Source: Oxyruncus cristatus
Lineage: Eukaryota > Chordata > Aves > Passeriformes > Cotingidae
Direction of reading: 5' to 3'
DNA length: 64,000 nt
Assembly: GCA_013399855.1 (NCBI GenBank)
Contig: VXAY01000768.1
Span: forward strand, 62,001-126,000
How positions within the stretch are numbered: position 1 is the first letter of the stretch; the number at the start of each line of letters is the position of its first letter. Shown here one piece after another: positions 1 to 12,000 of the stretch. Under the pieces are notes generated by a model. It was not told the origin of the DNA. It made no database searches and saw only the letters and a program-made list of their open reading frames with translations. The translations under genes were made by a program, and so were the position numbers.

Positions 1-189
1 ATAATCAAAATGTACCCAAAATGATGCTATGCCAATAAACCCTAACTATCCTTTTTCCTCTCCTTCTCTATCTACACCTCATCTAGAATAGTCTTGTAAA
101 ATTCACAGAACAGGGTCAGGTTTTTAGCTCTGCTGTGAGGGGGTTAGTGGAGTACAGGTATTAACAGCCGTACAATGCTCCAGGCAGAC

Positions 190-873
190 ACAACCCTCCA
201 TGCGAGCACAAAGTAAAATCAGTGCTCGCAGCGTAGCGTCCCGTACCGGGCGCAGGTGTCCCGGCGGTGGCGGCAGCCCTGGGGGCTGTGCCGGGCTGTC
301 CCTCTGTGGAGCACCCAGGGCCGCCCCGCCCGGACACCGCCGGTTCCACCGGCCCCAGCGCAGGGCACGGCTGAGCCCCTCAGCCACGGGCGGGCGGGGG
401 AGAGCCCCGGGGAAAGCCTGGGTAAGGGAGGGCAAAACACTGCCCGGCAGCCAGGGCTGAGGGAGGGGAACGGGGTGAGAAACAGCCCTGCGAGCACCGA
501 GGGCAGAGCGGGTGGAGGGTGGGAGGGGAGGAGAGACCCCGGCAGGGATGGTCCTGCGGCCCGGGAGAGGCTCGGTGGGTCAGGGCTCTGGGAATGTTCC
601 AGGCTGGAGGCGGGGAGAAGTTTTTTTCTTATTTGCCTTTCCTGCTCACCGTGCAACTTTCTTTTATTTGTCAATAAATGAATTTTCCAGAAGTCGAATC
701 TGTTTTGCCTGTGATGGTAATTGGTACGGCAATTACTCTGTCCTTATCTCAGCCCACAAGCTTTCTGAGTCCGGTTCTTTCTTGTTTTCTACCCCACCTC
801 TTGGAGGCTGGATGGGGGACAGGAAACTGAACAGATGGATGAGAGTTTGGCTGTTGGCCAAAGCTAACTCACA
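190..873 (+). mobile_element. Solo LTR of an avian endogenous retrovirus, CpG-rich U3
   Basis: The stretch is strikingly GC- and CpG-rich from about 200 to 620, then turns T-rich. It carries an AATAAA polyadenylation signal at 673-678 inside a segment (about 600-800) that reads like the R/U5 part of bird LTRs I remember: a TTTATTTGTCAATAAA phrase, then a segment containing TCCTTATCTCAGCCCAC. The right end, GGCTGTTGGCCAAAGCTAAC followed by TCACA, fits a U5 end closing in CA at 873. The left end is uncertain; I see no convincing TG boundary or target-site duplication, so 190 is a guess. No gag, pol or env follows, so this is a solo or truncated LTR. A genuine host CpG-island promoter is the alternative, but the U5-like half argues against it. 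Family assignment is from memory. Confidence 0.6.
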
Positions 874-1889
874 AAAGCTGGCTGGTTTGAAGCTACTTCA
901 AAGACTTTTCAGTAAAACAATGACTTTGACAAGTTTGAACTCTAAGTGTAATCCCAAATACCCTACTACAGAGAGCGGTAATTATTTCAATTGTTTTATC
1001 TAGAGAACTACATCTAAACAACTACAATGGTTTATACCAGGGTTTGTACTATGGAGAAACCCTCTTTCCAATTCTGAAGGCACATGTAGTTTTTTTTCTT
1101 CCAAGGGTGGGCAAGGCACATTACAGATTTTAGGTCACTTATTAAGACAGCTTATTAAGACAGTTTGGTGAGAATAAAAACTCTACCCAAATTTTCTTTT
1201 TAATTCTATTACCCTAGATGAAGCGTGATGTGCAGAGTACTTAAAAACTATTCGTGAGAAATCTATGAAGTCAACCCCTTGGTACAAATAAATTATTACT
1301 TCATCATGTGTTTTTTTAGAGAATGCCACTTCGACAGAGAGGCCCAAGGATCTGATTTTTTTTTTCTTTTTCTCTTTTAATAGAAGTCAGCCCCAATTCA
1401 TATCATGCATATCGTCAGGAGTTATAAATAAACTACCTGAAAGGATGCCACACATATGTTCTAATCAGGACAAATTACGATGCTACTAGAAATTATTGGG
1501 TTCCAGAAGACTAACTTCTGGTAACTGAACATTCACAGTCTGGCAGGCACCTTCACAAATGAATCCAGAATGGTTTTTTACAGTAATTTGCTTCCAGTGC
1601 CATTCTTGGTAATTTAATTGTAAGTGAAACAGTTTTACTGTAAACAGACCTGAGGTTCCCCCACCCTGCTGCCCTGGGAGGCTTAAAAGGTAAAATGAAT
1701 AATAATGTTTAAAATCTCCTCCAAAAACAATGCTACACTTACCTACAGATAAACTTTATATCTTCATGTCATAATATCTTCTGTTCTGTCTGCCCATACA
1801 GGGTTGTCTGGGACTGTGTCCAGCTGAGTTTTGAGTGAATTTGAAACATGTTGACATTCTGTACAAAAGTTGGCAAGGGATCTTCAGTT
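874..1889. other. AT-rich interval, no gene recognised
   Basis: This is plain AT-rich sequence with short T tracts (about 1090, 1310 and 1360). At 1795-1850 the phrase GGACTGTGTCCAGCTGAGTT resembles an antisense CR1 phrase that is clearer at about 18470, so a tiny CR1 remnant is possible. No open frame here looks like a real exon. Confidence 0.4.
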
Positions 1890-2690
1890 ACTTAGGGGTG
1901 GGTAAACAGGCCATTACTGATATTAGGTTCATCATTCCCATGAATCTCACCATCATCTTTACACTGCATTGCCATCCATGTCTGAGTTGTCTGTGCTGAT
2001 CAGTGATGCCCTCAGAAAGAGTGTCAGCTTCCAAATTCTCCATTGCCCTGCAAGTTAGTATACAGATGCACCTCAATTCCTCTTGACTGGGCTTTTGAAT
2101 TAGAAATCCGGTATTATCCACAAGATGCTAATGTAGTGGATTCTTCCATTTCTATCCAGGGCCTCACAAGTGTGTGAACCTCTAGGTTCTGCTGGGGTCA
2201 GTGACAACATGAGCTCAATCCTTCATTTCAACAAACATGTCCACTCTATCTCCCACTGTAACTCCACCCTCAGCCAATCTGTCTTCAACTGCCTCAGAAC
2301 TATCCCTTTCCACTGCTTTGTAATGTTTATGCTGGTCCTGCGTTTCCATCACACAAGCATACAAGATGGCATAAATGACTCCTTTCACTTTGCCACATTG
2401 ATTATTTCTACAACACTTCTCCACCCTCTCCACAACTGCCTCAGCTTCAAACCACTTCTCCCTTGCTTATTCCGTTCCCAAGGAAGAAGGATTGCAAGCA
2501 AGCCTGACTAACAACCCCTCCATGGTTACCCTGCTCACTATGTCACTTAAAATGTCCAGGGCGGTACACAGAAACAACTTCAAACAGATCACAAACTCAA
2601 ACAAACCTAAATTTTACCAAAACCATTGTCCAAAACTAAAAAAATAATGGATAACTCTGACAACACTCCAATGATATTTAGAAGACTGTA
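1888..2690 (-). pseudogene. Possible leader/gag-region remnant of a minus-strand ERV
   Basis: Reading on the minus strand away from the LTR at 2708-3144, the sequence passes a primer-binding-site-like motif and then reaches a short open frame at 2433-2215 (72 codons). That frame is hydrophilic, rich in K, E and V, with a middle part like a helical or coiled region. A second fragment lies in another frame at 2121-1888, with stops between them. The position, a few hundred bases after the LTR, is where a gag gene begins. I cannot match the residues to a defined Gag domain, so the assignment rests on position and composition. The reading frame is broken and cannot be functional. It could be unrelated chance ORFs. 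Confidence 0.3.
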
Positions 2691-2705
2691 GGTTCGATGT
2701 TACCA
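2691..2705 (-). other. Primer-binding-site-like motif next to LTR
   Basis: On the minus strand the LTR end TACCCCCA is followed by two bases (AC) and then TGGTAACATCGAACC. TGG plus a TCGAACC tail is what the complement of a tRNA 3' end gives. The spacing of two bases after the terminal CA is canonical for retroviruses. The motif is about 10 bases too short to cover a complete acceptor plus T-arm, so it is diverged, has a deletion, or is coincidental. Confidence 0.35.
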
Positions 2706-2707
2706 GT

Positions 2708-3144
2708 TGGGGGTATTGTTATTACATGGACAAGAATGACAACACAAAGTGCATACGCACTCACTCAAGAGTACTCAGAAAGTGGGTTTGGTTCACCCAA
2801 AGGGTCCCAGGATCACTCATGGATATCCATTAGAAAAATAGTCACTCACCTGGGGAAGGCACTCAGTCCCAGGAATTCTCCTTAGGTAACATCCCAGCCC
2901 CAAAGGGAGGTTTTCCCTCACAGACCCATTGCTCCAAGCAAAATCAAACAGTGGGGGGGTTCTGTCAGGGGCTCCATTTATAATCTGGTTGGGTTGGGCT
3001 TCATGCTCATATATGGTCATGGTCCAGAAACTTCTTTGAGCTGAGGCCTCCTGTTGGCTGAGGACCCTTTCTGTTGGCCAAGGTGTCCTGCCTTTCTCAT
3101 TCCCACCACCAGGAGTGGAGGAGAGGGTCATGGTGTGCCATCCA
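2708..3144 (-). mobile_element. Antisense LTR, likely 5' LTR of a degraded ERV
   Basis: On the minus strand the element would begin near 3144 and end with TACCCCCA at 2708. It contains a TATA-like ATTATAAATGGAGCCCC (TATAAA near 2980), followed by typical LTR-like phrases. On + the matching block reads as GC-moderate sequence unlike the AT-rich surroundings, with many CA/TG dinucleotides consistent with decayed CpG. The putative primer-binding site follows immediately, so this would be the 5' LTR of a minus-strand provirus whose remaining body has decayed or been lost. The outer boundary abuts a CR1 fragment at about 3146. The exact TG start and a target duplication could not be fixed. Confidence 0.5.
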
Positions 3145-3145
3145 C

Positions 3146-3457
3146 AGCCTCCTGAAAGGAGGTTGTAGTCAGGTGGGAGTTGGTCTCTTCTGACAGGTAA
3201 CAAGTGACAGGACAAAAGGAAATGGCCTTAAATTGAGCCCAGGGGAGGTTGAGATTGCATATTAGGAATAATTTCTTCACTGGAAGAGTTTTTAAGCACT
3301 GGACCAGGCTTCCTGATGAAGTGGTTGAGTCACTATCCCTGAAGGTGGATGTGGCACTTAAAGACATGGTTTAGTGGGGGACTTGCAGTGCTGGGTTAAT
3401 GATTGGACTTAATGATCTTAAAGATATTTTCCAATCTTAATGATTATATGATTCCAA
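3146..3457 (+). mobile_element. CR1 LINE, 3' end fragment
   Basis: The sequence from CTGAAAGGAGGTTGTAGTCAGGTGGG through GTGGTTGAGTCACTATCCCTGAAGG to GATTATATGATTCC follows the 3' untranslated region of avian CR1 retrotransposons in order. It ends in a degenerate copy of the short 3' repeat (ATTCTATG-type). The 5' part is missing, as is usual for CR1. It directly follows the antisense LTR and directly precedes an oppositely oriented CR1 fragment. Confidence 0.88.
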
Positions 3458-3840
3458 ATGCCTCTTAAAAACTGACAGTCATGGGACATTGACTACCACT
3501 CTAGGAAGCCTGTTCCAGTGTTTGACTACCTTCTCTGTAAAGAAATACTTACTAATGTCAAGTCTGATCCTCTCCTGTTGCAGCTTTGAACCATTCCCAT
3601 GCAAAATTCTTGTCACAAGGTACTAGGGAGAAGAAATTACCACCTCCCTCTCCACTTTCCTTCCTCAAGAAGCTGTAGAGAGCAATAAGGTCACCCCTCA
3701 GCCTCCTTTTCTCAAAACTAGACAAGCCCAAAGTCTTCAGTCACTTGTCATAAGATATTCCTTCCAGCCCATTCACCAGCTTTGTTGCTCTCCTCTGGAT
3801 ATATTCAAGGACCTTAACATTCTTTGTAGAATGTGCCCTC
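3458..3840 (-). mobile_element. CR1 LINE fragment, antisense, 3' end missing
   Basis: Read on the minus strand this is the CR1 ORF2 end/3' UTR segment. On + it shows the usual antisense phrases in order: AGGAAGCCTGTTCCAGTGTTTGACTACC, TTTGAACCATTCCCATGC, AGCAATAAGGTCACCCCTCAGCCTCC, and CACCAGCTTTGTTGCTCTCCTCTGGA. The last 100-150 bases of the CR1 3' end are absent at the 3458 side, where the plus-strand CR1 ends. It belongs to a different CR1 subfamily from its neighbour, judging by the different wording of the shared region. Confidence 0.85.
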
Positions 3841-5329
3841 TAAGATGAAAGAAGTGTCAATCATATGGTTCAGGAAGCAACCTGTATAGGAAGTACAGGA
3901 ATTTCTATTTGGCTGAAGCTGAGCAATGCAATTTGTTTTTCTTTGACTAAATAGCAGTGATGGATTTTTTTGAATTACTGAAAAACTGCATTTTTTTTTT
4001 CTGAAAGCATATTAATTCTTACAGTTTAGCCATGCCTTTCTGCTCCTATTTTTCCTACTTAAGAAAGTTTCTTCTATTTGGCAAATACAGCAACAACAAC
4101 AAAATAAAAAATACATGACATCCCATTCAGATTTATGAATGTTAACAAGTGAATAGTGGGTGAGTAGTGAATAATCCAATTTGATCATAAACTCTGAGTG
4201 CTAGCGTCACAAAGAAAAGAAAAAAGACACTAACTATTAAACAAGTCACAAACCTACAATGAAGTTACCTGATTTCTTCACAAGAAAATTTTATTCTCAT
4301 CTATTCTCTGGATCATTGAACTCATTTATTCTTAACTTCACTGTTCATCAAGCATTTCTTTCTAGAAGGAATTTTAGCTGCAGTCAGTAATATCAGATAT
4401 GCATATTTTCAGATCATCGGAACATGGGAATTTAGTCTACTTGGGCTGCATTTATGCATTTTTAGCAAATTAGTCACAGAACATAGTGCTGTGACTATAC
4501 TGTTTGATACAGTGGCTGGATTACAATCTGTCTTCTACTCAACTTCATTCATGCCTCCCATAATCCAGTGTAGATATATTAATGTGCAACTCCTTTAGGC
4601 AGCAAAACAGTGCCTTCAAAGTTAATCATTACCCTAGTAGAAGCTTGAGGCCATGAAAAGGATGTCATATCACTAACGTGTAACTACCACATAATGCCAC
4701 AGCATTTCTGTTTTCCCTGTGTGACACTTGCAGACTATGTGATGAAGTAGACTGAACCTTGTTAACAAGTTGAAAGAAGCTCTTATCAAGTGGTGGCTGG
4801 TGATGTAAATTCATGCAAGTTCCATGCACTGGGATCAATATAATTATGGCCTGTGTTCAGAAAGATAAGGTACAGAGAAGAAACAGTAGGAGAACCTGCC
4901 TGCCCCCTTTGATTATCTGATTTCTGCCAGAAGTAGGTGAACCAGCACAGCACATCTGTTGACTCCCCACCCTTTGTGATGGCAGAGGTTCTGAAAAGAG
5001 GTACCTGGTGGCCATGGGTTATACAACACATACAGGCTAACCAAAAGCAGGAAGGTGAGAAAAGCAGCTTTCATGGAGGTCTATGTCAAACTCACCTGGT
5101 GTTTGGCTATGTAGTTGCCTGACCACACAAAATCACTCTGCAATGAAAGGCGTGACTTTTCACCCTGACCCTTTTTCATCCCCGGTCTCCATGTAGATCA
5201 TTCTAAATTGGTTCTCTTCTGATTTTCCTGTGCATGCTCTATCTATGCAGTAAACTATAGAGTAAACCTTATCATCAAACTCTGATAAAAGTCACACTTC
5301 CACAAATTTCTGTAAACCTGTTTTTTGCT
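3841..5329. other. AT-rich interval, nothing recognised
   Basis: Mixed AT-rich unique-looking sequence with short T and A runs (about 3990 and 4095). No exon, RNA gene or repeat family was recognised. The short ORFs around 4786-5122 overlap each other on both strands and show no recognisable protein character. Confidence 0.5.
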
Positions 5330-6003
5330 GATGCATTTTGATGGTGATTCCTTAAATGGCTCAAACTGCTCCTTTACAACAGGGATAGGGAATGGGAGTT
5401 GCAGTCAGTTCATAATGCTTTTCCTCTGCTGCTACTTACTCCTCACCCTCTACCCCTGCTCAAGTATGGCAATCCACCCATGCAAGACAGTTCTCTGTGA
5501 ACTTCTCCAATGTGGGTCCTTCCCACAAGTTTCCATTTTTCAAGAACTGGGCTGCAGGGGGACAGCCTACCTCCCTATGGGCTTCACCATGGGATGCAGG
5601 GGAATCTTTGCTCTGGCAGCTGGGCACGTCCTCACCCTCTGTCTTCCCTGACTTTGGTGTCTGCAGGGCTCTTTCTCTTACATATTCTCACTCTCCCAAG
5701 CTGCTGTTGCACAGCATTTTTACCCATTCTTGAATACGGTCAGTATCAGAAAGGTCCTGACAATGTACTCACTTGGCTCAGCTTTGGCCAGTGACAGGTC
5801 TGTCTTGGAGCCTGCTTGAACTGGCTATTTAACAGAACCACAGAATATTCTGAGTTGGAAGGGACCCACAAGGAACATCAAATCCAACTCTGAAGTGAAT
5901 GGCCCATATGGGGATCTGTCCAGCACGAGGGCAGCTTCTAAGCCACCCTGTCACCCTCCACTCAACCAAAACTTTGCCATATAAACCAAATACAGTAAGG
6001 AGC
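5330..6003 (-). mobile_element. Degenerate avian ERV-derived repeat, antisense
   Basis: On + the block contains GTGGGTCCTTCCCACAAG, GGGCTGCAGGGGGACAGCC, GGATGCAGGGGAATCTTTGCTC, TTGGTGTCTGCAGGGCTCTTTCTC, TGGCTCAGCTTTGGCCAGTGACAGG and, after a CR1 interruption, CAAAACTTTGCCATATAAACC. I recall these phrases, in this order, from a widespread avian repeat associated with endogenous retroviruses. On the minus strand it would start with TGTATTTGGTTTATATGGCA near 5995. Stops in all frames show it is non-coding now. Strand and family are from memory and should be treated as provisional. Confidence 0.45.
5834..5920 (-). mobile_element. CR1 LINE 3' end inserted in an older repeat
   Basis: On + it reads AACCACAGAATATTCTGAGT then TGGAAGGGACCCACAAGG and GAATGGCCCATATGGGGATC, the antisense form of a short CR1 3' terminus. 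It splits the surrounding repeat between GAACTGGCTATTTAAC and CCAGCACGAGGGCAGC. The length (under 100 bp) is an extreme 5' truncation. Confidence 0.75.
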
Positions 6004-9000
6004 AATGTCAACCAAAAAAGATCTTAAGCTAAGTAGGGACAGACCAATTGGGAACATCACTACAGCTACAGGGACAGGCAATAGAAAATCTGGCAGAACA
6101 AATGACAAGCGAAAATTACCATGATTTTTTTTTTTTTAGCAAATTTGAAGTGACAAACCAAACATATGCTGTGTCAGAAATATACATACTGCTGCTGAAG
6201 GGGTTTATTTTTGCCTCTAGTCCTATACTCCTTCACAATGATATTGTTGTCACAATTGACTGTGAATTCTTTTTTAAAAATAAAACAACCACAAACCACT
6301 TTCTATAAACCAGTACCTTTTCTTTGCCCTTCTCTCTTATTCCCCCATCATTTACATCTATTCTGTCAGAGCTTTTTTCAGTTAATATTTTCATAATAAA
6401 AATCTTTCTTGACATATTCATACCATGTATTTTAACCTCCTTTTTTTTGGTAGAGTTCATACTACATGATGAAATAATTTGCAATTAGGTCTCTGTGTAT
6501 TTTACCAGTTCACCACTCTTTTAGCATCTGCACTGATGAGACATCTGCAATGTTCCATTCTGTAATAGCCTTCAGTACTACATGATTCTTTTAGAGCCAT
6601 TGTAGGATAACTTGAGAAAGTATTATATGTTTTTGGAAATGATACTGAAGGTAGATATGGATCTGAAGGTGAATGTGCCTCATTTGCTAGTACTGGAAGT
6701 TTAATCCTGTTCCTGGGTGAATATAAATGAACTCTCTACTTACTTTCCAAGACTGGACATTTTTCTGTTGTACAGCAAAACGACAGAATAACATCTTTCA
6801 TAATTTTAGCAGTTTTTGTTTCTACCTTGCATACACTGGGAATTCTCTTCTTTTCCAGGAACAAATGGCTGAAGATACTTCTTAAATGTGACCTCCAAAG
6901 TTTAAAATTGGCTTTCAATTACAAGAATTATCAGTTGTTATTACATGACTCCACAAGTCCTTGAAGACATATTTGCAACATAATTTATATGCCACTACTC
7001 CTGTGTGACTACTTTATGAATTTTACACTTTGATTGTACATGCTCATAAAGCACTGTCTACATAGATTTTAGGTTATTTAATAGACCTACTCTTTCTGAG
7101 GAACAGAAGATCTCTGCTATAATACATTCTCCCTCTGCCTCAGACAATCTAATTTTTTTTTTTGCTTTTTAAACCCTGCTCACTTCTCAGATAATTATAT
7201 TGCACTTTTATTAAGGTACATGAAAAAAAAAAAAAACCACCGAAAAAACTTTCTTTATTCACTTTGAGTTCTTTAGATTTTGATTTTAACAGATGCACTT
7301 TGAGTACTTAGGTGAATGTCCTGTTTGCTTGCTTCAAATCCTTGGAGGACATAATTATGTTGTGAATTATTTCCTATATAACCTGTGTGCCAGCTCTCAG
7401 CCTGAAAAAATTTAGGACAGTAGAGATACTGCTTAATTAAACTCCATTTTCCAAAATATGGTTCATAATGAAAATACTGACAGGCTCTTAAATATAGTTA
7501 CATTAGCCAATAAAATGCCAAAGTATACTAATTTTAAAATATTCAATTAAACATGACCTGCTGTCAGCTAATTCATAGTTACTGGAAAATATAATTATGT
7601 CAAATAATGATTATGTTAAATTCCAAGTTTTACTTGCATACAGCATATAACACTCCCTTCACATACTCTGCCCCCTCTCCTCCAAACCAAACAGATTATT
7701 ACAAAGCACCAGATGACTCAGTTACTTGGAATTGAAGTTCCGTGGAAGTTAAGACTGAAAAGAATACATAAACATTAGACACTGAATCCCATGAGACGGA
7801 TACAAATCAAACACTGAACAGCACCCCCCCTCCCTGTCCGCCTCTTCCCCCTAGCATTTTTAGATGCCTTAATACCTTGAAAAATCTGGAAACAAAAGGG
7901 ATTTAAGGATAGCTGCACACTGCTTTGTAACATGTATTAGATTAGATTCCCAAATCTCATTTTTTTCAAAGATAATTTAAGAGGCCAAATTTCTATAGTT
8001 TCTATGCAGATCTTTCTTATTTATTGCCACAAAGACATCCAAAAGGAAAAAAAGGAATAAAAAAATAACAATAAAAAATATTCAGTTCTTCCACTTGCAA
8101 AAGCTCTTTACTAATCCACCCTCTTCTTACATAAAGCAGTCTATTCAGGCACCCCATGCACTCTCAGAGACAGAGGCAGGAATGTGTTGTTACTGCCACT
8201 GCCATCTTACTACTTAGGCTTCTGATATTCTACAACTTGTAATGCATCCCTTTTCCATGGTTTAGCCATTTTTAACTTGACCATTCTGGTTAAAAACCAT
8301 TTAATTCCTTCCTTGCAAAGGCAACGGGGCAAGGGTTGAGAGTGTCTTTTTTCAGAACTTCTAATGTAAAGCTATCTTTTAATACAAAACCTTAGTTCTA
8401 GTAATAAATGAAGTCACCTGTAGTAGTACCTGTGGGCAACATAAGACAGTCCTCCCCTCCCCACTGTCTGTCGCTCAGATCCCCCTAAGCGAGGGACTGA
8501 AATGACAAATGGCCCAAAAGCTACTCATGATAAGCCTTATTTTATTAATATTTTCTGGCATGAATCCCTTCTCAGAAAGATGATAAAATTGGAGCAAAGA
8601 TACCTAATACCTGCACTACTGAAAGGTATCTTTCATCAAGTGAAACCACTTGATCAAACATTATGTTTTAAACTGTAAAAGGAACAAAAATAATTTTATG
8701 ACCTAGTCAGAATAAAAATGAAACTTTTGCTTGCTAACTGAATTCAAAATTCTACAAGTTTCCCCTCACCATTGTGAACAGGTACTGATAAATACCTAAA
8801 GAGGGCTAATAGATGTCAGGATTGAGATTTAAGTATCTCAGATGCTTCCATTAATTTATGCATAAAACTCTGGTTTTATCTTTAAATAAGTTTTTTTACC
8901 TGCAAATAAGTTTTCATCATAAAAATACACTGCTGAAGTACTTTTTTACCAAGAGAAATTGCACAATACCATGTTGTGGAATAAAAAAAAGTATAATGGT

Positions 9001-12000
9001 TAGAACAGATATAAGGAGGGCAAGGATTAGATGGTTCTGCCTGATGAGTAAGGTTAGGAACTAGTAGTGGGAAGAAACCAAAGTGTCAAAAGCTAACACA
9101 CAGGATCAGGGTGGCACGCTAGTGTCAGAAGATGAGATTATAAGTCTGAAACATTTATCAGACAGAAAATGACTGTTCTAAAGAGGATTTTAGCTCAAAT
9201 ACAAATATGGTCACACCTGCAAACTCTGTGATAGGCATACTCAGAGGAAAACTGATTCCCTGTGTGAAGCTGAGGGTATAATTCTTCTGACAGCATCTCT
9301 ATTAATATTTCCATGTTGAGTTCCCAACATGGCTGGAAGAAGAACAGCTCTGCCACCGTTGAGTCACAGTTTAATCATCTCGCACATTGACTGAATTACT
9401 TTTCTGTTGTTGAAAGCTCTACACTACATTTAAGATACAAAATTCACACAGAAATTACACAGGACCAGTGTCGTCAGAGATTTTCTTATTCTGCCCAATG
9501 GATATTAACTAGAGATTTCAAGGCTTTCCCCCTTTGCCAAACTATGAAGCATTTCAGAAGACATGCAGTGACGTATTAATAAGTTTTCCCTGTTAAGTTA
9601 TATTTGCTTTTGACACAAAGTAGTACCATGTTATTTTAAGTATCAAAATGTGAAAAAATCTGTTATTTTTTATGAAATCTCATTATAGATGAGAATTCTG
9701 ACAAAACTTCATCTAAATTGATGATAAGCAATAATAATTACTAATAAATAAATTACTACTCAGTAAAATTATTTTATATGAAGCTTTTTGTGTCTCTCTT
9801 TAAAACAGGAAAAAATTCCTATTGACATAAAAAGGATTATTCAGATGCAGTTATTAACTATTCCCCAGTGTTAAAAAACTTTACTGTTTAGAATATTCAA
9901 TAATTATTTCACTTTCCCATCACAGTATTCTTGGAAAGGACATTTTAACCCTATGTGACTTTAAAGTTTGCATGACTGATCATATTTATTGCATCACAGC
10001 ACTGACAAATACATTTACAAATACTTTACAAAAGTGGAACACAAAATATTTCTATTTCAGCTAATGTGTTCTTTCCTGAAGTACAGTTTCCATATGAAAT
10101 GAGACTTAGGTGACTGTAACCTGTCTTCATCTGTCACAGATGACAGTTACTTTTGAACTCGTTACTCAGTCTCAACAAGATTTGACAGAAAAATACGAAT
10201 CTCAGAAATATAAAACCTCTATCCTGCTTATGAAATCTGACAGCTGAGTGAAATGAAGAGGCCTAAATTAATTTTGCAGGCTGAAGAAGGCAAGTAGAAT
10301 GCAGTGCCTAAACCCAGTCACTTTGGAAAACCATACTGTGAATTAGCTGCCAGCTGGCTGGTCAGCACAGGGATGTAACCAAACAAGCCACAGCACATGA
10401 GTACTTTTACCCAGCAAATTATATATGGATAGTATATAAGAAAAGACATCAAAATATCAGGTAATGGGTGGCTTAGCAAACATTCCCTATGGGGAAAAAA
10501 ATCAGTCATTTTAGCTTAACTACATCTGGAAATGTATTTCTCTCTCCTCCTCCCCCTACTAGCCTTTCCTTTTCTTATTCAGCAGTCAAAATTCTGAGAA
10601 TGGAATTATCTCCTTTTGAGTTAATTTCTGTGCATTATCTTTATATCTTTGTATGCAGAAGACACTGTAGACAGTGGGAGAAAAAAAAACAAAACAACTG
10701 TTTTGTTCTTGACCCTGTCCTTGAATGCATCTCTAACTTTTCACAGTGCAGACCTGTTGACCAAAAAGGACATTATTACTGTAATCATGTAATGCAGTAG
10801 AACTGGCGTGATTAAGACAGGAGGCATAACTTTTGCCAGCAATGATGCCATAGGAAGGGAATTAGTATGATTTTATTATAGAGTACTCTTCCAGTGCAAT
10901 ATTTGACTTGAGTTTCTTAATGAAGCTTTAATAGGTTTCTGTTTTCAGACTAATAGCTGTGCACTTACAGACACTTAAAAAATTATTTATGCCTTTTATA
11001 TTGAGAGAATGTCTAGAGGGGACATGGATTTATGCCCACTATGCCTATGATAGAAAGATGAACCCCTAGGAGTAGAGCTCATACTAAATGAAATATGCTG
11101 TTCCACGGGGAACCATCAATGGGAGTGATGGGCTTGGCTCTTTGCATGATATGGCATGTATTTTCAACACAAAAGCTGCAATTTTTGAGTAGTTTAACAT
11201 GTAAGAGTCTCAGACATGCAGCAGAAAAACATCTGGTACTGTGAAGAAATACTGTTTGCAAACAGCAAAAATTAATGGAGAAGTTTAGGGGCAACCAGGC
11301 TTAGTTACAGTGAACATCTCTATGGATGTTCTGATGCCTGGTAAGAACCACAGTCCTGCAGGATTTCTGCCACTGGGACGTTACAGAGTCCCTCTTTGCT
11401 CTAGCTGCCTATTTTCATGAATTATGTATGAAAATGGTATCTTTGAGACATCTAGCTTTTATTTAAATTTGCTTAAAAGTGGTTAGTGTGTTCAAGTAGT
11501 TAGTCTGGAATAAAAAAAGAGGAATGAGAAATGAGAGACAGTGCTACTACATATGCCTCACGCCTCTAAGAAACCATATTAAAGAAACTTAATACTGACA
11601 TTTTAAGGTAATAAGATACATATTTCTTTACTAAATTGAGATATAATATAGTATACTTTATTATGTCCTTTCGGTAACAGCAATTCAGGAGATGATCTCC
11701 TAAGAACATCTAGTGTCTGTTACTGAATAAGCTCTTTGATTCAGTTTTGTGGTAACATTTATAAAATATCTTTTGAATATTATCCAATAAGTGTTCAGCT
11801 AAAACTCAATATAACCAGGAGGAAAACAATCACAATTATTTCCCCTGACCTTAATAATCAGTTATGGTGACACATCCCCAGTCTCTCTTCTGAATTTTTC
11901 TTAAGTGAAACTGTCTCTGTGGTAGAAAGACTCCTAGGAAGTACAAATTTATCATCTGCTGCTAAGGGTCTAAGTCCAGTAACACACTGGTTAAGGAAAA

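Noticed and set aside
124..1003. Several ORFs in the CpG-rich first kilobase
   Set aside because: Open frames are expected in GC-rich sequence; they overlap on both strands and lie within an LTR.
1795..1850. Small antisense CR1 fragment
   Set aside because: Only about 30 bases resemble CR1; too short to annotate.
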